Under the pieces are notes generated by a model. The model worked only from the letters and a program-made list of their open reading frames with translations. It was not told the DNA's origin and ran no database searches. Of a stretch of DNA of 9,005 bases, positions 1-5,126 are shown in pieces. Numbering within the stretch: the stretch's first letter is position 1; each line of letters begins with the position of its first letter. The position numbers and the translations under genes were made by a program. The stretch comes from CAZLCK01 sp964558235 (GTDB lineage: Bacteria; Actinomycetota; Coriobacteriia; Coriobacteriales; CADBOM01): positions 1 through 9,005 of the forward strand of contig CAZLCK010000057.1 of NCBI GenBank assembly GCA_964558235.1, in the 5' to 3' direction.

Positions 1-91
1 CATCGATTTTGAGATGAGGATCAGCGTAGAGAACTACATCATCAACGTATATACTTACATGCTTTTGTGTGGTATGTTTTGTTAGTTAAGT

Positions 92-166
92 GCCCTCTTA
101 GCTCAGGGGATAGAGCGTCTGCCTCCGGAGCAGAATGCGTAGGTTCGAATCCTATAGAGGGCGCCA
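92..166 (+). tRNA. tRNA-Arg (anticodon CCG)
   Basis: The sequence folds into a complete cloverleaf. The acceptor arm pairs GCCCTCT (92-98) with AGAGGGC (156-162), followed by discriminator G163 and an encoded CCA (164-166). The anticodon stem TCTGC/GCAGA (118-122 and 130-134) closes the seven-base loop CTCCGGA, which places anticodon CCG at 125-127. This reads CGG arginine codons. The T arm contains the usual GGTTCGAATCC core. A TATACT hexamer at 50-55 could be its -10 element, but I see no convincing -35 element. The cyclophilin gene begins 47 bases downstream. Confidence 0.96.
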
Positions 167-213
167 CCTTACTTTTAATTAATAGATTTATCAGGAAAGA
201 AGGGCTTTTAAAT

Positions 214-744
214 ATGGCACTATACACACCAAAATATAAGCCAACTGGTCAAGAGATCGCTGTTATTAAAACATCTAAAGGAACTATAAGAGTCCAACTT
301 GCTGGCAATGATGCCCCGATTCATGTTGGCAACTTTGTAGAGCTTGCCACAAAGGGCTATTATGATGGTCTGAAATTTCATCGTTATGTTGAGGGATTTG
401 TTATTCAGGGCGGATGCCCAAATACTCGTGACCTAACTTCTGAGCAGGTTGCATCTGGTGCTAGTTCAGATCCTATGCCTGGAACTGGTGGGCCTGGTTA
501 TAGCATTAAAGAAGAGTTTTCCACCAACCCAAATAATGTTCACAAGGATGGTACTTTGGCAATGGCAAGAAGTGCTAATCCAAACTCTGCCGGATCGCAG
601 TTCTATTTTTGTCTAGGTGCTCAACCATTTTTGGATTCTGGCTACACAGTCTTTGGCGACACTATTGAGGGGCTAGATGTAATTTGGAACCTTCGCGCAG
701 GTGATACTATCGACTCTATTGAGATCGAAAATCTCGCCGAATAG
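214..744 (+). CDS. Cyclophilin-type peptidyl-prolyl cis-trans isomerase, cytoplasmic
   Basis: A 176-residue cyclophilin that catalyses cis-trans isomerisation of X-Pro bonds and assists protein folding. The family signature is clear: FHR with catalytic Arg57, FVIQGG with Phe62 and Gln65, a GGPGY segment, and SAGSQFYFCL before the LDSGYTVFG strand. The Trp that gives eukaryotic cyclophilins cyclosporin sensitivity is Phe here, as is common in bacterial members. There is no signal peptide or membrane segment, so it should act in the cytoplasm. The ATG at 214 is chosen because a purine-rich ribosome binding site (AGGAAAGAAGG, 193-203) precedes it and the protein then begins at the normal distance from the fold. 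The open frame continues upstream only by running through the tRNA. It is single-domain and full length, and no partner gene is evident. Confidence 0.95.
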   Translation: MALYTPKYKPTGQEIAVIKTSKGTIRVQLAGNDAPIHVGNFVELATKGYYDGLKFHRYVEGFVIQGGCPNTRDLTSEQVASGASSDPMPGTGGPGYSIKEEFSTNPNNVHKDGTLAMARSANPNSAGSQFYFCLGAQPFLDSGYTVFGDTIEGLDVIWNLRAGDTIDSIEIENLAE

Positions 745-888
745 GTTTGAATAATTAATAAGCACTTTTTGTGGTGCATCTTCTAAATTATCGCGGCATA
801 TTTGCTGGAAAATATTGATGGATTTTTTAAAGATTGTGTGAAAATCTATTCATTAATGCCGAATATGCAGATTAATAGCGCCTAAAAA

Positions 889-918
889 TTGAACGCTTAT
901 ATGGGCAGATGTTATTAT
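889..918 (+). promoter_or_regulatory. Probable sigma70-type promoter of the TPR-mreBCD-mrdA-rodA unit
   Basis: The candidate -35 is TTGAAC (889-894). After an 18-base spacer comes TATTAT (913-918), preceded by a TGT extended -10 (910-912). Transcription would begin near 925 and give a leader of about 58 bases before the TTG start at 983. It is the best promoter match in the 238-base gap, and the position suits the first gene of the morphogenesis cluster. It is assigned from consensus only. Confidence 0.6.
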
Positions 919-971
919 TTTTAGTTGTGCAACAGGGCAGAACGATCTCTGTTTAACTAAGATTTACGATT

Positions 972-977
972 AAGGAG
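972..977 (+). promoter_or_regulatory. Ribosome binding site that fixes the TTG start of the TPR gene
   Basis: AAGGAG lies five bases before the TTG at 983. It is a near-perfect Shine-Dalgarno match at suitable spacing, and there is no in-frame ATG nearby. The TTG start is therefore credible. Confidence 0.8.
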
Positions 978-982
978 CCAGC

Positions 983-2326
983 TTGCTTAACAAAGAACTG
1001 CTAGAAAAGGCGCAACAAGCCTACGATGGCGGAGACTATGCGGCAGCGCTCAAGGATTTTTATACCTTAATAAAAGAGCACAGAGACGCATTTGAACCAG
1101 GCGAAACAGGGCATGTCTATCACATGCTTGGTAACTGCTTGATGAAGATGCGTAGCTTTGCAGATGCAGCCATAGCTTATGAAAAATCACTTACTGATAG
1201 TGCATACGCTTCAAGGGCTGCTGTTAGATCTAACTATGGTTTGACCCTCTCAAGCCTAGGCGAAAACGAGCGTGCTATCGAGCAATTTGAGCAGGTTTTG
1301 AAAGATCCGACCTATGCAACCCCATACAAGGCTTATAACGGTCTTGGAAGTGTTTATATGAAGATGGGGGATTATGCTGCAGCTGGAACAGCGTTTAGAA
1401 ATGCAGCTGTTGATGTTGACAATCCAACTCCTGTTAAATCGCTACTAAATCTTGGTGTCTGTTTTATGGGGCTTGGGCGCCCAAACGATGCATTGGATAC
1501 ATATAATGCAATTTTTGAATTTGATCCAGACGCTGAAATCTTACATAAAACATATGCAAATATAGGGCAGGCCTACGTTGCAGACGGAAGAATGGCAGAG
1601 GCCGTTGAGGCTTTTGATAGGGCTATGGCAGATGGTAAGTATGAGTTATCCGATGCTGCTATGGCCGATTATTTCCGCGCTAAGAGCGCTACAGCGATTC
1701 GCGATGATAGCGGCATCGATGCACTGGATTCATTCTCTGTGTCGCCAAGTTCCTATGCAGCTTCTGCAGTTGAACCATTCGTTGAGGACGAAACATTAGG
1801 AGCTGGAATTCCTTCCGCCGATGATACTGGTTTTTTTGAGCTTCCAGATGATGAGAACGACTTTGAGAAGATGATGCACCTTAGATCCAAGAGATCGAGA
1901 CGTGGTCTTAAGATCGGGCTTACTATCGTAATCATCTTGGTACTTTTGGTTGCTGCAGCTGGTATTTTGTATTGGCAAGGCTATGGTTGGCCAACTCAAG
2001 AGCAGACTATCTCTTCACTTTTTGAGAAGAATGCTAATGGTGAGGATGTCTCGGATTGTTGGATTACACCCTCCAGCGACGAGGATACGTTGCGCATTAA
2101 TCGCATTATGAATTCTGTTGCACAGACATCAGATGTTACTATCGATTATCTTGAGAGAGGTACTTTAGAATCTGTCGCTGTCGTTACCGCAACAACTGCT
2201 GATGGTGGAGAGATTCGTTATGAAATATCGCTCACAAGAGATTTTTCAGGGTTAGTAAGCTGGATTGGATGGAAGATTAAAGGAATTGATTTTGCCTTTC
2301 CGTCTACTGAGGCGTCCGGCACTTAA
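983..2326 (+). CDS. TPR-repeat protein with a single transmembrane helix; putative elongasome-associated factor
   Basis: A 447-residue protein I do not recognise as a named family. Residues about 3-219 form roughly six tetratricopeptide repeats of about 35 residues with the usual pattern of small and aromatic positions (for example LGNCLMKMRSFADAAIAYEKS and LGSVYMKMGDYAAAGTAFR). TPR arrays are protein-binding scaffolds. Residues about 230-295 are an acidic, Ser/Ala-rich linker. A basic patch, KRSRRGLK, precedes one hydrophobic helix at about 310-332. By the positive-inside rule this puts the TPR part in the cytoplasm and the last ~115 residues outside. The outer part has alternating strands ending in GWKIKGIDF and may be a small NTF2-like or similar alpha/beta domain, but this is a guess. 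It starts with TTG behind a strong AAGGAG and heads the gene cluster with mreB, 104 bases upstream of it. A role as adaptor of the MreB complex is inference from position and topology. Confidence 0.88.
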   Translation: MLNKELLEKAQQAYDGGDYAAALKDFYTLIKEHRDAFEPGETGHVYHMLGNCLMKMRSFADAAIAYEKSLTDSAYASRAAVRSNYGLTLSSLGENERAIEQFEQVLKDPTYATPYKAYNGLGSVYMKMGDYAAAGTAFRNAAVDVDNPTPVKSLLNLGVCFMGLGRPNDALDTYNAIFEFDPDAEILHKTYANIGQAYVADGRMAEAVEAFDRAMADGKYELSDAAMADYFRAKSATAIRDDSGIDALDSFSVSPSSYAASAVEPFVEDETLGAGIPSADDTGFFELPDDENDFEKMMHLRSKRSRRGLKIGLTIVIILVLLVAAAGILYWQGYGWPTQEQTISSLFEKNANGEDVSDCWITPSSDEDTLRINRIMNSVAQTSDVTIDYLERGTLESVAVVTATTADGGEIRYEISLTRDFSGLVSWIGWKIKGIDFAFPSTEASGT

Positions 2327-2372
2327 AGATTTAGATTTGCGAGCTTTTAAGCTTGACCGGTAGGAGCTTTCC

Positions 2373-2400
2373 GAAGTCGATATTGTGCGACTTTTAGTTT
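2373..2400 (+). terminator. Hairpin with T-rich tail between the TPR gene and mreB (weak terminator or attenuator candidate)
   Basis: AAGTCG (2374-2379) pairs with CGACTT (2388-2393) around an eight-base loop, and G2373 can form a wobble pair with T2394. TTTTAGTTT follows directly from the stem. The stem is short and the T tract is interrupted, so termination would be partial at best. It could set the ratio of the TPR protein to the Mre proteins, or be only a processing or spacer structure. Confidence 0.35.
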
Positions 2401-2430
2401 GTAAGAAACTTTTAGAAAGATGTGAGATAT

Positions 2431-3471
2431 TTGTCTTTTTTAGATGAATTTTTAAGCCAATGGGGAACAGATATGGCCATCGACCTTGGTACGGCAAATA
2501 CCTTGGTCGCAATTCCTGGTGAGGGAATTGTTGTAAATGAGCCCTCCGTTGTCGCAATAGATTCAAATACCAATCGCGTTTTGGCCGTTGGCTATGAGGC
2601 GCGCGAGATGATTGGGCGTAACCCCGGAAACATCCTCGTCGAAAAACCTTTGGCCGATGGTGTTGTGGCCGACTATGATGTCACTGAGGCGATGCTTAGC
2701 TACTTTATCAACAAAGCTAGCCCAAGAAAATCATTTTGGAAGCCAAAGCCAAAGATCGTTATCTGCATTCCCTGTGGTGTTACCTCTGTCGAAAAGAGAG
2801 CAGTCTTTGAGGCGACCATCGAGGCTGGAGCGAGGCAGGCATTTCTGTTAGAAGAGCCAATGGCTGCTGCTATTGGAGCTGGCCTTCCGGTCGATGAACC
2901 AACTGGTTCGATGGTTGTAGATATTGGTGGTGGCACTACCGAGATAGCTGTTATTTCGCTCGGTGGAATTGTTGCGTTTAGATCTCTTCGTACTGCAGGA
3001 AACGAACTTGACGAGGCTGTTATGAGACATGTTCGCGATGTGTATGGTCTACACATTGGTAGTCGCACGGCTGAAGATGTCAAGATCGCAATCGGCTCTG
3101 CCCTTCCAATTTCAACTGGTGAGCTCGATATGGAGGTATCTGGCCGCGACGTAACCACCAATCTGCCACGTTCTGAGGTTATACAATCTGAGGATGTTCG
3201 CGATGGAATTCGCGCTCCTTTGCAAGAGATCGTCGTAGCCGTTAAAGAAGCATTTAATGAGACCGATCCCGACCTAGCTGCCGATATTATTCGCAATGGC
3301 GTTTTGTTAACAGGCGGTGGAGCACTTCTAAAGATGCTAGACGTTTTGCTAGCCCAAGAGCTAGAGGTGCCTGTCTATGTTTCTGACACTGCATTTTCTA
3401 ACGTGGTAATGGGATGTGTTGCTGCATTAGAAAATCCAGAGGCTCTGCGTAGATCTTTTACTAGGAAGTGA
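2431..3471 (+). CDS. mreB: Rod-shape-determining actin homologue MreB
   Basis: A bacterial actin-fold ATPase that polymerises on the inner face of the membrane and steers lateral peptidoglycan synthesis. The phosphate-1 motif DLGTANT begins at Asp18. EEPMAAAIGAG lies mid-protein. Phosphate-2 DIGGGTTEIAV begins at Asp164, and the adenosine motif LTGGGALL lies near 293-300. At 346 residues it has the usual family length. The start is uncertain. TTG at 2431 has GTGAG just upstream and gives a normal short N-terminus (MSFLDEFLSQWG) that could serve as an amphipathic membrane anchor. GTG at 2422 would add three residues but has AGAAAG only two bases away. No in-frame ATG exists before residue 15. 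mreC follows 15 bases after the stop, so the two are surely co-transcribed. Confidence 0.96.
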   Translation: MSFLDEFLSQWGTDMAIDLGTANTLVAIPGEGIVVNEPSVVAIDSNTNRVLAVGYEAREMIGRNPGNILVEKPLADGVVADYDVTEAMLSYFINKASPRKSFWKPKPKIVICIPCGVTSVEKRAVFEATIEAGARQAFLLEEPMAAAIGAGLPVDEPTGSMVVDIGGGTTEIAVISLGGIVAFRSLRTAGNELDEAVMRHVRDVYGLHIGSRTAEDVKIAIGSALPISTGELDMEVSGRDVTTNLPRSEVIQSEDVRDGIRAPLQEIVVAVKEAFNETDPDLAADIIRNGVLLTGGGALLKMLDVLLAQELEVPVYVSDTAFSNVVMGCVAALENPEALRRSFTRK

Positions 3472-3486
3472 CATAATCAACTTATC

Positions 3487-4410
3487 ATGGCCCTCACACC
3501 CGCAAAACTTAAGCGAAAGGGGCTATCGTCTAGGCTCTTACTAATCATTGTGATAGTCGCGTCGATGGCTTTTCTTACTATCTACTCTGTAGAGGGAGAG
3601 GGTGGCGTGTTGCATGGTGCTAGGTCTGTTGTTGCAACTATTGCTTCTCCCATACAGCGTGTAGCTTCTGTTATTGCGATTCCTTTTCAGGCGATTGGCA
3701 ATGGAATTACCAATGCATCGGCTTCTAGCGAGGATCTAACTACACTTCAGCAAGAAAATGCCGAACTCACTGCTCAGCTTGCAGAGCTAACCGAACTCCA
3801 GCTCGAAAATCAGCGTTTGACAGAGCTGCTTTCGCTAAGTCAATCTTACGATTTGGAGACTACAGCTGCTCGTGTGATATCGGTTTCAAGTGACTCTTGG
3901 AATAGAACAATCACTATAGATAAGGGTTCAGTTGATGGCATTGAATCTGGTATGCCTGTGATGAGTAGCGAGGGTTTGATCGGCCAAGTAGAAACTGTTG
4001 CTCTAAATAGCTCTGTTGTGCGTTTGATAACCGACGAAAATAGTGGCGTTGCAGTGCTTTTACAGAATAGCCGAGCCGAAGGAGTCTTATCTGGTGGCTC
4101 AGATGGTCTGCTGCGACTTGAATTTGTTTCATCTTCTGTCGAAGTGACTTTAGGAGAAGCGGTTGTGACAACTGGTCTGGGTGGGGTCTATCCAAGTGGT
4201 CTTGTGGTTGGATACGTTACAAGAATCGAGACCAACTCATCAGATACCTATCACACGATTATTGTTCAGCCACTTGCGTCTTCTGCAATTAATACTGAGG
4301 TATTGATATTGACTGGAGGAGAGACAGAGGCTGTATCTACTGCCGAGGTTGTCTCTAGTGAGGATTCTTCTTCGGAAGATACAACAGATGATGATAGCGA
4401 CTCTAGCTAA
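3487..4410 (+). CDS. mreC: Rod-shape-determining protein MreC
   Basis: A membrane-anchored scaffold of the elongasome, 307 residues, that activates PBP2/RodA from the outer side. A short basic N-terminus (KLKRK) precedes one membrane helix at residues 17-35. A leucine-rich coiled coil follows at about 80-118 (LQQENAELTAQLAELTELQ), then the two-beta-barrel MreC domain containing DKGSVDGIESGMPV, GLIGQV and TGLGGVYPSGLVVGYV. The C-terminus departs from the core: roughly the last 22 residues are almost only Ser, Asp, Glu and Thr (SSEDSSSEDTTDDDSDSS) and lie on the outer side. The ATG at 3487 has no close Shine-Dalgarno sequence. AGGAAGTGA, overlapping the mreB stop, is about 15 bases upstream, which points to translational coupling with mreB. 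Confidence 0.95.
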   Translation: MALTPAKLKRKGLSSRLLLIIVIVASMAFLTIYSVEGEGGVLHGARSVVATIASPIQRVASVIAIPFQAIGNGITNASASSEDLTTLQQENAELTAQLAELTELQLENQRLTELLSLSQSYDLETTAARVISVSSDSWNRTITIDKGSVDGIESGMPVMSSEGLIGQVETVALNSSVVRLITDENSGVAVLLQNSRAEGVLSGGSDGLLRLEFVSSSVEVTLGEAVVTTGLGGVYPSGLVVGYVTRIETNSSDTYHTIIVQPLASSAINTEVLILTGGETEAVSTAEVVSSEDSSSEDTTDDDSDSS

Positions 4411-4458
4411 AGTGGCGATACAAATTAAAGTGGCGATACAAATATCGCCGATACAAAT
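4408..4458 (+). repeat. Tandem 18-bp repeat overlapping the mreC stop codon
   Basis: TAAAGTGGCGATACAAAT occurs twice back to back with no mismatch (4408-4425 and 4426-4443). A decayed 15-base third copy follows (4444-4458, sharing CGATACAAAT). The first copy begins with the mreC stop codon, so the duplication lengthens only the spacer to mreD. A short GCTAAAG echo recurs at 4469-4475, before the mreD ribosome binding site. It looks like a local slippage or duplication event. Confidence 0.85.
4432..4449 (+). other. Seven-bp hairpin in the mreC-mreD spacer
   Basis: GGCGATA (4432-4438) and TATCGCC (4443-4449) are perfect inverted repeats around a CAAA loop. T4431 and G4450 can add a wobble pair in RNA. 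The structure uses the second and third repeat copies. There is no T run, so it is not a terminator. It might stabilise or separate mRNA segments upstream of mreD. Confidence 0.55.
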
Positions 4459-4480
4459 ACCATCGATGGCTAAAGAGGAC

Positions 4481-4486
4481 GAGGGG
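4481..4486 (+). promoter_or_regulatory. Ribosome binding site that supports the GTG start of mreD
   Basis: GAGGGG ends ten bases before the GTG at 4497, and a second AGAGGA lies at 4474-4479. A nearer ATG at 4487 is in another frame and runs into a stop after 11 codons, so GTG is preferred. Confidence 0.65.
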
Positions 4487-4496
4487 ATGCAAATCA

Positions 4497-5075
4497 GTGA
4501 ATCCACTAAGTTCAGGTTCTAATAACATTTCTACATCTATTGGAGCTAATAATGATAAACAACCTGTCTGGGTGATTGTGACGGTTGTTATCATCGGGTT
4601 TATATTGCAAGTTGCGCTCTCGCCAAACATAGCTATCAATGGAATTTCTCCGAATATTTTGCTAATCTGCCTTGGCGTTCTCTGCCTTTTTGCAAATCAT
4701 AAAACATGTATCGTCTTAGGTTTTGTCATGGGACTTCTATTCGATCTTTTGGGTTCAGGCCCCATTGGTGCAATGTCTTTGGTGATGGCTGTAGTTGGCT
4801 ACTTTTTGCCTATGGTAATCAAATCAACTGTACAGGCCGATTCATTTGTGCCATGGATTATTGCGATGGCGATAGCATCTCTTCTGGCAAGCTTTGCATA
4901 TTGCGTTGTCTGCGCAATCATAGGCTATGAAGAGTCATTTTTCAGTGCCATCCTTTTTAAAGTTTTGCCTTGGACTTTGTACGACATCGTCATTGCAGCT
5001 ATTTTTTGGCCAATAGCCAAAAGACTCTCTCCCGGTAGAGCCAAGGCTCCAAGCTCTCGCCAAATAAGTTTTTAA
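4497..5075 (+). CDS. mreD: Rod-shape-determining protein MreD
   Basis: A 192-residue integral membrane protein of the elongasome that partners MreC. After a polar start of about 20 residues come five to six hydrophobic stretches. The recognisable MreD segment GLLFDLLGSGPIGA begins at Gly79, with the typical Asp83 and a following GYFLP. The C-terminus is a short basic tail (KRLSPGRAKAPSSR). Length and helix pattern fit the family, which is poorly conserved outside the central motif. It starts with GTG behind GAGGGG and lies 86 bases after mreC and 51 before mrdA. Confidence 0.92.
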   Translation: MNPLSSGSNNISTSIGANNDKQPVWVIVTVVIIGFILQVALSPNIAINGISPNILLICLGVLCLFANHKTCIVLGFVMGLLFDLLGSGPIGAMSLVMAVVGYFLPMVIKSTVQADSFVPWIIAMAIASLLASFAYCVVCAIIGYEESFFSAILFKVLPWTLYDIVIAAIFWPIAKRLSPGRAKAPSSRQISF

Positions 5076-5108
5076 TCAAGTATTTTTCGAAAGGTCTTTG
5101 TATCGGAG

Positions 5109-5120
5109 ATATCCGGATAT
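5109..5120. repeat. Perfect 12-bp palindrome ATATCCGGATAT upstream of mrdA
   Basis: The palindrome is exact and sits between a GGAGA (5105-5109) and the mrdA ATG (5127), where a ribosome binding site would normally be. It could be an operator half-site pair or form a small AU-rich RNA hairpin. No use is proven by sequence. Confidence 0.5.
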
Positions 5121-5126
5121 TAAATT

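Noticed and set aside
1..85. Open frames at the left edge: + strand from base 2 to a TAG at 83-85, and a protein-like minus-strand stretch reading toward the edge
   Set aside because: The + frame is only 27 codons and ends six bases before the tRNA. The minus frame has no usable start codon between its upstream stop and the edge. Neither can be told from chance.
92..166. tRNA-Arg as the attachment site of an integrated element
   Set aside because: No integrase, no duplicated tRNA 3' end and no flanking direct repeat are visible in the window, and housekeeping genes follow.
67..213. Upstream in-frame extension of the cyclophilin gene starting at 67
   Set aside because: It would run through the tRNA, and the added residues do not resemble a cyclophilin. 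The ATG at 214 has a proper ribosome binding site.
762..777. GCAC/GTGC hairpin after the cyclophilin gene as a terminator
   Set aside because: The stem is only four pairs with a T-rich loop, and no T tract follows it.
2700..3296. A 198-codon antisense open frame inside mreB
   Set aside because: It lies wholly inside a certain gene, has no domain, and is very Ser/Thr/Arg-rich as expected from the complement of RNY-biased codons.
4309..4339. TTGACT followed by TATCTA within the mreC end as an internal promoter
   Set aside because: The 19-base spacing and the poor -10 make it a likely chance match inside coding sequence.
4487..4522. ATG at 4487 as a leader peptide or alternative mreD start
   Set aside because: It is out of frame with mreD and stops after 11 codons without a recognisable pattern.
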